This document shows positions 1-8,131 of a DNA stretch of 33,895 bases, in pieces. The stretch covers positions 1 through 33,895 of the forward strand of contig DATY01000027.1 of NCBI GenBank assembly GCA_002504905.1, given 5' to 3'. The notes under the pieces were generated by a model. The model did not search any database and was not told the DNA's origin. It saw only the letters and a program-made list of their open reading frames with translations. This DNA comes from Euryarchaeota archaeon UBA605. GTDB lineage: Archaea > Thermoplasmatota > Poseidoniia > Poseidoniales > Thalassarchaeaceae. Numbering within the stretch: the stretch's first letter is position 1; each line of letters opens with the position of its first letter. Both the position numbers and the translations under genes were made by a program.

Positions 1-1
1 G

Positions 2-2350
2 CTTTCAACAGATCCAATCAGATATACCATAGAAGAGTGCAAAGCAAAGGAAGAAAATAACCAACCATTATGCTCTGTTGAATGGCTCTATCTTGCCATA
101 GAAGAAGATTTGAGAGCCCAAGATGATTTAGTTGCAAGTATATTATTGGGTGAAGGGCCAAATGTAGAAGTAAATAGAGAATTACTCTCCAGTGCATATC
201 TGATTATTTTGATGGCTATTGTAGTCGTTATATTGTTGTGGCTTAGTTTACGTAGGATTTCAGATGTTTTAATCGTCTGTGTTGGGTTAATTCTTTCTTT
301 GCTATGGATGCAAGGATTAATTGGTTGGAGTATAATTTTTGGAAATAAATATGGTATAGAAATTATTTTCAGGTCGCAATTTTCTAACTTACTACCAATT
401 TTGATATTGGCTTTGGGTATTGATGATAGCCTTCATGCATTGCACAGATACAAGGAAGAAAGAAAGAATGGAAAATCGAGTCATGAATCTGCTGACGAAT
501 CAATATCTCGTGTAGGTAGAGCAATTCTATTGACTTCCACTACAACAATAGTTGCTTTCTTGGCTAATCTGACTTCGAATATCGCCGCTTTAAGGTCATT
601 TGGAATTGAGGCAGGTTTAGGTGTAGCCTCTGCTTTCTTGTTAACTGGACTTTGGGTACCTCTCGTGAGATTAGATGCTGATTTGTGGCTAGATAAAAGA
701 GGTAAACTGGTCAATGATACTGAGGATCAAATACATATTATTCCAAAGGAATGGTTAGTGAATTTAACATCTTTTTCCGCAAAAAAAGGTATTTCTGTAT
801 CAATTATTGCATTACTAATTACTATGTTAGCTACTCCTCTAATGTATTCTCTTGAAGGTGATTTTCAGATTGATGATTTCTTAGATGAAGATTCCGATTT
901 CGCTCAAGGTGTTTTCCTTGTTAATCAAAGATTTATGGATGGAGAACCTGGTTACATTTTGGTAGAGGGTGATATAGCAAATCCAAAGGTAATACAAGCG
1001 ATAAGCGAAACTAGAGAAAATATGAATTCTCACGATAGAGAATTAGATCCTGATCAAATTTCTAGAACACCTTCTGGAGAAGTTGAACTAATTGCACTTG
1101 ATGAAATTTTAATATTTGCTCAAGCAGCCATGTATGAGAATATTACCCCATTTGAAGAAGCTGGATGGGATTCAACAAAAGACGATGGTGGGCTTGAATG
1201 TGAGACGATGAGCCTATTGTATCCTGGAGTAGGAATAAGAAAAATTCCAATTCTAGAAGATAGAGATTGCCTAGTTTTCTTGTATGGTTTTATCTTGACA
1301 AGAGGCGTACCTGCCAGTGGAGGTTATCCTGCTTTGCCACCATCAATTACCTCTGAGTATATTCAAGCAAGTACGGTCATTGATTTTGAGAAGCCATGGC
1401 TTGATAATTCTGGCGAAACACCAAAATATACCCGTATGACAATGAGATTCGGTCTTTCAAATGCAGAACAATTTGCTAAAATTGGTCCAGCCTTAGATCA
1501 ATTAATAGACGATATGCAACCTTTCCAAAATCTTTCTTCTTCTAACATTGTTAAGAGGGGAAATTTAGATTCTGCATTCACTTCAGATGAGTTTCCAATC
1601 ACATGGGCAATTCCTACCGGAGATCCCGTAACCAGATTTGTAGCTGCAGATTCAATGCAGAATGAAATGCAGTCCACATTATTTTTAGGATTAGTTTTCT
1701 GTACATTTACTCTTTGGTGGGGATTTAGAGATGAAGAAAGTCTCTCAGATAGAATTGAAATGATTCGAACTAAGAAAATCATTTATTCTGCAAAAACAAT
1801 CCTTGCAATGGCGTTTGTCGGAGGAATAATGACATTTTTAGTCAGTGCTAAAGCTGGTTTAATTTTTGCTGGTTTAGCACTATTACTGAGTATTCTCTGG
1901 GGAATATCAGGTTTTGGTATCGCAGTAATAACTACAACCCCAATTTTTATTGTTATTATTTGGTTGTATGGATTAATCGAAGTTGCAGGTTATGGCCTAA
2001 ATATGGTAACAGTAGCAATTGCAGCAATGTCTTTGGGAGTTGGCATTGATTACGTAATACATGTTGTGGAAAGATTCAGAGAAGAACAAGAAAATGGTCA
2101 TGATACAATTACATCTATCGGAATAGTGGGTGGTGCTTCAGGTCTAGCACTGTTTGGTTCAGCCTTATCCGATATCGGTGGTTTCTTAGTAATCACACAA
2201 TCAAGTATGGGGTTCTTTTCTACATTTGGATTATTTTGTGCTATAATGATTGGACTTTCTCTGATTGCAAGTATGGTACTTACGCCATCATTAATTGGAA
2301 TTATCTACAATAAAAAGGGATTATCTGAAAAATCAGAAATTACAGATTAA
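2..2350 (+). CDS. MMPL/RND-superfamily membrane protein, 5' end outside window
   Basis: The reading frame is open from base 2 with no stop, so the true start lies upstream; a TTG at 110 is only an internal codon. The visible protein has two hydrophobic blocks separated by a large hydrophilic, presumably extracytoplasmic, region (roughly nt 860-1670). Each block carries the RND/SSD-type motif with an acidic residue in a membrane helix: ALGIDD near nt 410-426 and GVGIDY near nt 2038-2055. Each is followed by a similar basic-acidic stretch (HRYKEE, VERFREE). This two-fold repeat is typical of the MMPL / Patched-like RND family, which moves lipids or other hydrophobic molecules using ion gradients. 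The substrate cannot be read from sequence. It ends 5 bases before the convergent EF-2 stop. Family assignment is good; the function within the family is open. Confidence 0.85.
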   Translation, partial: LSTDPIRYTIEECKAKEENNQPLCSVEWLYLAIEEDLRAQDDLVASILLGEGPNVEVNRELLSSAYLIILMAIVVVILLWLSLRRISDVLIVCVGLILSLLWMQGLIGWSIIFGNKYGIEIIFRSQFSNLLPILILALGIDDSLHALHRYKEERKNGKSSHESADESISRVGRAILLTSTTTIVAFLANLTSNIAALRSFGIEAGLGVASAFLLTGLWVPLVRLDADLWLDKRGKLVNDTEDQIHIIPKEWLVNLTSFSAKKGISVSIIALLITMLATPLMYSLEGDFQIDDFLDEDSDFAQGVFLVNQRFMDGEPGYILVEGDIANPKVIQAISETRENMNSHDRELDPDQISRTPSGEVELIALDEILIFAQAAMYENITPFEEAGWDSTKDDGGLECETMSLLYPGVGIRKIPILEDRDCLVFLYGFILTRGVPASGGYPALPPSITSEYIQASTVIDFEKPWLDNSGETPKYTRMTMRFGLSNAEQFAKIGPALDQLIDDMQPFQNLSSSNIVKRGNLDSAFTSDEFPITWAIPTGDPVTRFVAADSMQNEMQSTLFLGLVFCTFTLWWGFRDEESLSDRIEMIRTKKIIYSAKTILAMAFVGGIMTFLVSAKAGLIFAGLALLLSILWGISGFGIAVITTTPIFIVIIWLYGLIEVAGYGLNMVTVAIAAMSLGVGIDYVIHVVERFREEQENGHDTITSIGIVGGASGLALFGSALSDIGGFLVITQSSMGFFSTFGLFCAIMIGLSLIASMVLTPSLIGIIYNKKGLSEKSEITD

Positions 2351-2355
2351 CAATA

Positions 2356-4563
2356 TCAATCTTGATAATTTGCTTCACCAGGAATTTCTTCTTTCAGGCC
2401 CTTACGCTGTCTGATCTCTCCAGTTACCTTGTGGAATAAAGCAGCAGGTAACTGAACGAAACCAGCATTTTCAGTATTCCAAACAGCTCTTCCTTGACTA
2501 GCTGCCCTGATATCATTTGAGAATCCGAAAGATTCTGCAACCGGCATCTTACCAATTACACTGGCAGTTCCACCATCTACAGGCATATCTTCGATAATAC
2601 CTCTTCGAGTGGTTAGTTCTCTAGTTACTCCACCAATTACATCATTAGGAGCATCGATTCGAATATTTTGCATTGGCTCAAAAATTACTGCTTTAGCTCT
2701 AAGTACAGCACCCTTTACTGCATTACGAACTGCAGGAATTGTTTGAGCAGGGCCACGGTGTATTGCATCTTCGTGAAGTTTAGCATCAACTAATCTTACT
2801 AAAACACCCATTAGAGGTTCTTCAGCAGTGGGTCCTTTCTTACAAACATCATTGAATCCTTCAATCATTAATTCTCTAGTTTCATGAAGGTTCTGAATAC
2901 CTTTAGTGTCGTTAACAAAAACATTAGTTCCATTAATAGCATAGATTTTTCTCATTAAATCTTTATCCATTCCAAACTCTGCAAACTTATTCCCTACGTC
3001 CTTTGCATCTTTTGTTCTAACTGGACCATCTCCAAAGTGACCCTCTCTAAGTGCGTTAATGACATCTTGTGGGAGCGGTTCGCATTCAATATAGAATCTA
3101 TTATGTCTGTTAGGGGATTTACCCTCAAATGGCCTACCATTGTTATTACTTTCAATTGACTCTCTGTACACAACAATAGGCTCACTAACCTTAACTTTGA
3201 TGTTCTGTTCTTCTTGCATGCGGAAAATTGTAATCTCAAGATGGAGTTCACCCATTCCAGCCAGTAGAGCCTCCCCTGTTTCTTGATTGGTAGTAACTTG
3301 TAATGATGCATCTGCTTTAGCCAGTCCTCTCAAAGCATCGATAAATTTAGGTAAGTCCTTCATTGATTTAGGTTCTACAGCAACGGTAACAACTGGCTCT
3401 GAATAGTGCCTAATAGCTTCGAAAGGAGTTGCTTCAGAATCTCTAGAAATTGTTACTCCTGCTGCTGCACTTTTTACACCAGTTAATGCAGCAATATTAC
3501 CTGCTGATACTTCTGGAACTTGTATTCTGTCACCTCCAACCATCATACTAACCTGTTGAACTCTCTCAGCTTTTGCAGCTCCTATTGCCCATACGCTTTC
3601 ACCATGCTTGATTGAACCAGAGTATACACGACCTACCGCTACTTCTCCAGCATGCGGATCCATCCAAATCTTAGTAATCATTAATTGAAGAGGTCCCTCT
3701 GGATTTGTTTCAAGCATTGATTTACCAACTTCTGAGTCAAGATCTCCTTGCCAAATATTTGGAATACGGTATTTTTGAGATACTAATGGAGATGGTAACT
3801 GCTCTACAGCCATGTCTAGTAAAACCTGATGAACAGGGGCTTTTTTGGCTAGTTCTTTTTGTTCGTCATTGTGACAGTGTTCAAAAATATCTTTGAAATT
3901 AAGACCTGACTTTGTCATGTAAGGTATTGACATACCCCAGTTATAGTATGCAGAACCAAATGCTACAGTACCTTTTTGTACGGAAACTTGCCATTCTTTA
4001 GATAACTCAGCAGGTGCAAAGGTAGCAATTAATTTGTTTACTTTAGTAATAATTTTCTCGAACCTTTTCATCATTTCTGGACCATCAATCTGTAACTCAT
4101 TGATCAATCGATCAACTTTGTTGATAAAAAGAACTGGACGTACTTTTTCTTTCAATGCCTGTCTAACCACTGTTTCTGTTTGTGGCATTGTTCCTTCAAC
4201 TGCACATGCTAATATAATGCAACCATCGACTGCACGCATAGCTCTAGTAACGTCCCCACCGAAATCGACGTGGCCAGGAGTATCAATCAGGTTGATTAGA
4301 TAATCATCACCATCTATTTCGTGAACCATTGACGCACTTGCTGCGTTGATTGTTATCCCTCTAGCACTCTCTTGTTGGTCGAAATCCAAAACACGTGATT
4401 TTCCTGCTAAATCTTCAGACATCATTCCTGCTCCCGCAATTAGATTATCGGAAAGAGTTGTTTTCCCATGGTCAATATGAGCCGCAATAGCAAGATTTCT
4501 GATTTTTTCTCTAACGTGCATAACTTCAGTTGCTCGCTTTATGTTGTCTTCTTTACGACCCAT
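2356..4563 (-). CDS. fusA: Translation elongation factor 2 (aEF-2)
   Basis: This 735-residue ribosomal translocase GTPase has the full-length archaeal/eukaryotic architecture. G1 is AHIDHGKTT (residues 28-36), G3 is DTPGH (94-98) and G4 is NKVD (148-151). The C-terminal loop DAIHRGPAQ places the diphthamide histidine at H602. The diphthamide ligase Dph6 is encoded in the same window at 14009. The ATG at 4563 is preceded by the strong Shine-Dalgarno sequence AGGTGAT, and the N-terminus MGRKEDNI is typical for aEF-2. It follows uS12 and uS7 on the same strand, the usual archaeal str-type order. No EF-1A or uS10 gene follows; the next gene is the convergent MMPL gene 5 bases away. A 104-base leader separates it from uS7 and carries a candidate promoter and inverted repeats. 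Confidence 0.98.
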   Translation of the reverse strand: MGRKEDNIKRATEVMHVREKIRNLAIAAHIDHGKTTLSDNLIAGAGMMSEDLAGKSRVLDFDQQESARGITINAASASMVHEIDGDDYLINLIDTPGHVDFGGDVTRAMRAVDGCIILACAVEGTMPQTETVVRQALKEKVRPVLFINKVDRLINELQIDGPEMMKRFEKIITKVNKLIATFAPAELSKEWQVSVQKGTVAFGSAYYNWGMSIPYMTKSGLNFKDIFEHCHNDEQKELAKKAPVHQVLLDMAVEQLPSPLVSQKYRIPNIWQGDLDSEVGKSMLETNPEGPLQLMITKIWMDPHAGEVAVGRVYSGSIKHGESVWAIGAAKAERVQQVSMMVGGDRIQVPEVSAGNIAALTGVKSAAAGVTISRDSEATPFEAIRHYSEPVVTVAVEPKSMKDLPKFIDALRGLAKADASLQVTTNQETGEALLAGMGELHLEITIFRMQEEQNIKVKVSEPIVVYRESIESNNNGRPFEGKSPNRHNRFYIECEPLPQDVINALREGHFGDGPVRTKDAKDVGNKFAEFGMDKDLMRKIYAINGTNVFVNDTKGIQNLHETRELMIEGFNDVCKKGPTAEEPLMGVLVRLVDAKLHEDAIHRGPAQTIPAVRNAVKGAVLRAKAVIFEPMQNIRIDAPNDVIGGVTRELTTRRGIIEDMPVDGGTASVIGKMPVAESFGFSNDIRAASQGRAVWNTENAGFVQLPAALFHKVTGEIRQRKGLKEEIPGEANYQD

Positions 4564-4619
4564 ACAATCACCTTATGATAGTCGCCCGACCTAACTTCGG
4601 TTCATAAAGCCGATTGTAT
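4562..4619 (-). promoter_or_regulatory. Nested inverted repeats covering the EF-2 ribosome-binding site
   Basis: Read on the minus strand, AUACAAUC (4619-4612) can pair with GAUUGUAU (4569-4562), and UUAUGA (4607-4602) with UCAUAA (4578-4573). Between the two stems, GGCU faces GGU and can pair through one C-G and two G-U pairs, leaving a single bulged G. An apical CCGA/UCGG pair is also possible. The resulting long hairpin would bury the AAGGUGAU Shine-Dalgarno sequence and the first two bases of the AUG. The complementarity is seen directly; regulation of EF-2 translation is inference. The upper arm also overlaps a TATA-like element, so only transcripts starting upstream of about 4619 would contain the whole structure. 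Confidence 0.5.
4602..4609 (-). promoter_or_regulatory. Candidate TATA box for EF-2
   Basis: The minus-strand octamer CTTTATGA is centred about 42 bases before the EF-2 ATG. The spacing matches the TATA-like elements before uS12 and lhr, and would give a short leader of about 15 bases that still holds the AGGTGAT Shine-Dalgarno. It is one base off an ideal archaeal box. Confidence 0.4.
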
Positions 4620-4632
4620 CACTACGTGATAC
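4616..4632 (-). repeat. Perfect 7-bp inverted repeat, alternative hairpin in EF-2 leader
   Basis: GTATCAC and GTGATAC flank a 3-base loop. The hairpin shares bases 4616-4619 with the left arm of the larger EF-2 leader stem, so the two structures exclude each other. It has no following U-tract on the minus strand, so it does not look like a plain terminator. Confidence 0.55.
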
Positions 4633-4641
4633 AGGTTATTA

Positions 4642-4654
4642 CTTAGACTCTAAG
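4642..4654. repeat. 13-bp palindrome downstream of uS7
   Basis: CTTAGACTCTAAG is perfectly palindromic around one central base and lies 13 bases past the uS7 stop. It could be a weak mRNA hairpin or a protein-binding site; nothing more can be read from it. Confidence 0.35.
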
Positions 4655-4667
4655 TGTTGAACGAGAA

Positions 4668-5276
4668 TCATCTTGCAGAAGATGCTATTCTCTCTACTTC
4701 ATCGCGCTTACCTACAGCGTAGGAGCCGACGTCTCCGCTAGCAGCTTTGGTTAATTCAGAGACGATTCCTTCTGTCAAAGTTTTCTTACTTTTTGCTGTT
4801 GCTGAAGCACAACCAATGCCTAGATTTCTCAAAGCAATATCTAGACGTCTGCTAGGTGAAGAATCTACAGCTTTAGGGGCGCTAACTGCCCCCATCTTAA
4901 TTCTTGTAGTTTCTTCACAAGGAGCAGATTCGATGATCGCGTCAATGAAGACTTGCAATGGATTTTCTTCTTTTCTCTCAGAAATAATATCTAATGCGCT
5001 TTCGAGTGCTTTTGCACAGTGCTGTTTCTTTCCAGAAAACTGACCAGATCGCATTAGATTATTGATGAATCTTTCGACAACTGATAACTTTGCTTTGCCA
5101 AACCAGGAATTAGCATGCCTTCCACCACTGTGCGGGGTACCTATTGTTGTCAAATTAATGTATGGAGCCAAACCAGGATCAGAACATGTAACATCTGTTG
5201 CGTCCCACTTGCCAAAAACCATGGTACCAATACCTGCTATAGGAGCTTCTTGTGTAGATTGATTTTCCTCAGTCAT
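4668..5276 (-). CDS. rps7: Small-subunit ribosomal protein uS7
   Basis: This 202-residue protein is uS7, which nucleates assembly of the 30S head by binding the 3' major domain of 16S rRNA. The core is recognisable through VERFINNLMRSG, the KALESALDII helix, NPLQVFIDAIIESAP and the basic SPSRRLDIALRNL segment, ending in a VGKRDEVERIA helix. The N-terminal extension of about 35 residues is usual for archaeal members. The ATG is preceded by GAGGTG, which overlaps the uS12 stop codon; the gap between the two genes is 9 bases, so they are surely co-transcribed. A leader with inverted repeats separates it from EF-2. Confidence 0.97.
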   Translation of the reverse strand: MTEENQSTQEAPIAGIGTMVFGKWDATDVTCSDPGLAPYINLTTIGTPHSGGRHANSWFGKAKLSVVERFINNLMRSGQFSGKKQHCAKALESALDIISERKEENPLQVFIDAIIESAPCEETTRIKMGAVSAPKAVDSSPSRRLDIALRNLGIGCASATAKSKKTLTEGIVSELTKAASGDVGSYAVGKRDEVERIASSAR

Positions 5277-5285
5277 TGAAACACC

Positions 5286-5726
5286 TCATCGTACTGGTTT
5301 CTCTTTACGGCCACGGACCATCTCATCAAGAGAAACGCCATTAACTTTGATTACTTTGTAACGAACACCAGGAAGGTCACCCATTGATTGACCTCTTGGA
5401 CCTCCAATACCTTCCACTAATACCTCATCGTGTTCATCAATAAATGAAATTGCACCATCACCAGGTGCAAAGGCTGTAAGTTTGTTACCAGTTCTAATAA
5501 GAGAAATCTTCACTGCCTTACGGATTCCTGAGTTAGGTTGCTTAGCTTCGAATCCTACCTTCTCTACAACTATTCCCTTTGCTTGAGATGAACCTTTCAA
5601 AGGATCGTGTTTCAGAACTCCACCTTGACGACGCTTGATCTCACGGTCACGAAATCTCTTTTCTTTCCAGCGATATTTACGACGGTCACTTTTCATCTTC
5701 GATCCGGAGAAAAGTCCTCTACCCAA
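5286..5726 (-). CDS. rps12: Small-subunit ribosomal protein uS12
   Basis: This 146-residue uS12 is a decoding-centre protein. Diagnostic segments are the N-terminal GRGLF and RKYRW block, KQPNSGIRKAVKI (residues 62-74), which contacts the decoding site, and the C-terminal GDLPGVRYKVIKVNGVSL segment. Translation appears to begin at a TTG (5726): archaeal uS12 proteins start with this G-R/M-G-L-F sequence, and GAGGTG lies at a normal distance upstream. An internal ATG (M11) would delete conserved residues. It is the first gene of the uS12-uS7-EF-2 group, and a TATA-like element lies about 43 bases upstream. Confidence 0.97.
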   Translation of the reverse strand: MGRGLFSGSKMKSDRRKYRWKEKRFRDREIKRRQGGVLKHDPLKGSSQAKGIVVEKVGFEAKQPNSGIRKAVKISLIRTGNKLTAFAPGDGAISFIDEHDEVLVEGIGGPRGQSMGDLPGVRYKVIKVNGVSLDEMVRGRKEKPVR

Positions 5727-5764
5727 GCAATAACACCTCTAAGACGGGCCGCCGACCTACCTGT

Positions 5765-5772
5765 GGTATAAG
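5765..5772 (-). promoter_or_regulatory. TATA-like element for the uS12-uS7 operon
   Basis: CTTATACC on the minus strand is centred about 43 bases before the TTG start of uS12, leaving room for a short leader containing the GAGGTG ribosome-binding site. Ten bases downstream is TAGGTCGGC, which is shared with the EF-2 promoter region. Confidence 0.5.
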
Positions 5773-5863
5773 AGCATGACGGGGAAGCAGTGGGTAGAAG
5801 TTCGACCATAAAACCCATTTTCTTTCGCTAACATTGAAATCGAAATGTCATCGGGTGGTTAAC

Positions 5864-7135
5864 ATGGCGTTCCGAGATTTGCTAGTTGATGTTGAAAAAA
5901 TTGATACAAAAACTAGTGTAATACATGGAATTTTAAATAAATCTAGGGATTTAAACCATATACCATTAGTTTTCAACAACCTTTCAGAGGCGCCTAATCA
6001 TTCTGCTGCATTAAATGTATTAACTAGAAAAAGAATTTGTGAGACGTTTAATGTCAGTCCGGGCGAATTAATTGATATTCTAGCATGGGCCATGAATAAC
6101 CCCTGTGAACCAGAAATTATTGATTCAAGTCAAGCTCCAGTAATGGAAAATACCATGGAAAAAGTAAATTTAACAAAAATACCAATTCCTTGGCATTATC
6201 CCGAAGATAGAGGTAGATACCAGTCTGCATCTGTCATAATTGCACAATACAACGGAATTAGAAATATGTCATTTCATAGGCAATTTTTGAGAGATGACAA
6301 TCATACAGTTTCAAGATTTGTTCCGAGACATCTTAGAACTATGACTGATTTAGCAAATAAAGAAGGAAATAATGTAGATATTGCTGTCATCAATGGAGCA
6401 GACGCGGTTGTGCTCTTAGCAGCAGCGATGTCATTTACAGAAAATTTAGATGAGTTAACTGTTGCAGCTGCGTTGCATAAAAAATTACATGGAAGTCCTC
6501 TAAAATTAGTAGAATTGTCTAATGGTATCCAGGTACCTGCAAATGCAGAATATGCCATGGAAGCCAAAATAACTTTGGAAAGAGACGATGAAGGACCATA
6601 TGTGGACATTACTGGCACAGTAGATGATGTTAGACAAGAAAATGTGATTAGTTATAATTCAATTCACCATAGAAATAACCCCGTATTTCATGCGCTAATT
6701 CCCGGAGAAGTTGAGCATAGAACATTGATGGGGATGCCAAGGGCTCCAACGATAAAGAACGCAGTTTCAGAAGTAGTTCCATGCAGTGATGTATACCTGA
6801 CAGATGGAGGATGTGGATGGCTATCTTCTGTAGTACAAATTATACCTCAAAATGAAGGAGATGGAGTGAAGGCGATACATGCAGCATTGGAGGGACATCC
6901 ATCAATGAAACAAGTAATAATTGTTGATCAAGATATTGATACATCAGACCCCGTAAGAGTTGAATGGGCATTAATGACTCGGTGGCAACCAGACAAAGAC
7001 ACAGTAATCCTTTCTGGTCAAAAAGGTTCGAGTCTTGATCCGAGTAGGTCAGAAGATGGCCTAACAAGTAAAATTGGTATGGATGCAAGTTTGCCACCAG
7101 GTATTGATAAATCTCCTTATGAATCCGTGCTTTGA
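5864..7135 (+). CDS. UbiD-family prenylated-FMN-dependent decarboxylase
   Basis: The 423-residue protein has the UbiD family plan: an N-terminal alpha/beta region, the NMSFHRQ segment (134-140) and FVPRHLRTM, matching the cofactor-binding motifs, the ERDDEGPYVDITG acidic loop (239-251), EHRTLMGMP, and the C-terminal DIDTSDPVRVEWAL and GSSLDPS motifs. UbiD enzymes perform reversible decarboxylation with prenylated FMN supplied by a UbiX flavin prenyltransferase; no ubiX is in the window. In archaea one UbiD homologue decarboxylates trans-anhydromevalonate 5-phosphate in a modified mevalonate pathway. The size is compatible, but the substrate here is unproven. I choose the ATG at 5864 because GGTGG precedes it; an in-frame TTG at 5834 has no ribosome-binding site. 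It heads a three-gene operon. Confidence 0.88.
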   Translation: MAFRDLLVDVEKIDTKTSVIHGILNKSRDLNHIPLVFNNLSEAPNHSAALNVLTRKRICETFNVSPGELIDILAWAMNNPCEPEIIDSSQAPVMENTMEKVNLTKIPIPWHYPEDRGRYQSASVIIAQYNGIRNMSFHRQFLRDDNHTVSRFVPRHLRTMTDLANKEGNNVDIAVINGADAVVLLAAAMSFTENLDELTVAAALHKKLHGSPLKLVELSNGIQVPANAEYAMEAKITLERDDEGPYVDITGTVDDVRQENVISYNSIHHRNNPVFHALIPGEVEHRTLMGMPRAPTIKNAVSEVVPCSDVYLTDGGCGWLSSVVQIIPQNEGDGVKAIHAALEGHPSMKQVIIVDQDIDTSDPVRVEWALMTRWQPDKDTVILSGQKGSSLDPSRSEDGLTSKIGMDASLPPGIDKSPYESVL

Positions 7136-7144
7136 GGTCAAAAG

Positions 7145-8131
7145 ATGACAGATATTGACATCAACCAAAAATTACAGCACCCAAGAAGAAGTTTGGGTAA
7201 CAGACATAGGAGTCAAGCAGAGAAATTTCTAAAGATATCAGAAAATCTTGAAAACCTGAATTGGGCAGAGCAAAGTGCAAAACAAGCAGTTCTATACGAC
7301 TTTACAAATCCTGAAAATTGGATTATTCTAACAAAAATAAAGATAATCAAAGAAGATATTCAAGGAATACGGGCTGTATTAAAAGAATTATTTACTATTT
7401 TAGGTAGAGATCCTGAATTACTTGGTCAATTAAAAAATATTGACCTAACAAAAAATGGAATGGATTTACTGAATGCTGGACTAAGAATCGATCCGTTAGA
7501 CCCCGATAAATGGGCGAAGGATGTATTAGGGAACGATGAACAAACAGAAAAATTCAAGAAAAGGGTTGAAAAACTAGATTTAAGGGATGTAAGGGCGAAT
7601 ATTCTATTTTCTAGGAGAATTGAAAGACTTAGAGATTTTGGAAATGAAGAATTATTCATGTATTTATCAAGAATAATCCTAGCACAAAGACCTTCCAATC
7701 ATGAAACTTGGAATGAATTAGGCAAGCTACATGAAAGAAGAGGAGAGTTTGATGAAGCTTGGTTCTGTTATGATCAGGCACAGACATATTTCCCCACCAT
7801 TAAGGTTAGAGATAGATATAAAGAAAGAATGGAGGCGAAAATGGATGGTAAGGCAAATATTCCTTGGACAGAGCCAGTGGTTAAGAATAGGGTTGATTTT
7901 CTTAAGAAAATGCAAAATATGTCTACTCCAAAGAACTTCAAAATTAATCTTGATGAGGAACATATAGAAGAGAATATGGAGACAGACGACTATCAGAAAA
8001 TTACACAATTTAGAGAGCAAGGGAATCTATCAGGAGCTTTCTTTTTGGCTAGGCAATTAGCTGCTGAAGGGGATGAGGATGGCGAAATATTAGTCAAAGA
8101 AATCATGGAGGAAATGAATAATGAAAACTGA
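7145..8131 (+). CDS. TPR-like helical repeat protein of unknown function
   Basis: The 328-residue, charged, soluble protein has no signal peptide or membrane segment. It is built of helix pairs with TPR character. The clearest repeat is near residues 190-220 (NHETWNELGKLHERRGEFDEAWFCYDQAQ), with weaker ones around residues 40-75 and 290-315 (GNLSGAFFLARQLAAEG). TPR proteins are usually scaffolds; no catalytic motif is visible. The ATG is preceded by GAGGT and lies 9 bases after the UbiD gene. Its last 11 bases overlap the start of the Nudix gene, so the three genes form one transcription unit. The partner is unknown. Confidence 0.75.
   Translation: MTDIDINQKLQHPRRSLGNRHRSQAEKFLKISENLENLNWAEQSAKQAVLYDFTNPENWIILTKIKIIKEDIQGIRAVLKELFTILGRDPELLGQLKNIDLTKNGMDLLNAGLRIDPLDPDKWAKDVLGNDEQTEKFKKRVEKLDLRDVRANILFSRRIERLRDFGNEELFMYLSRIILAQRPSNHETWNELGKLHERRGEFDEAWFCYDQAQTYFPTIKVRDRYKERMEAKMDGKANIPWTEPVVKNRVDFLKKMQNMSTPKNFKINLDEEHIEENMETDDYQKITQFREQGNLSGAFFLARQLAAEGDEDGEILVKEIMEEMNNEN

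Noticed and set aside
4564..4667. Possible tRNA gene in the uS7/EF-2 gap
   Set aside because: A GGTTCAT string resembles a T-loop, but no acceptor stem or D/anticodon arms can be drawn and there is little room.
5834..5863. In-frame TTG extension of the UbiD gene
   Set aside because: No ribosome-binding site before the TTG, whereas GGTGG precedes the ATG at 5864, and the extra ten residues are not UbiD-like.
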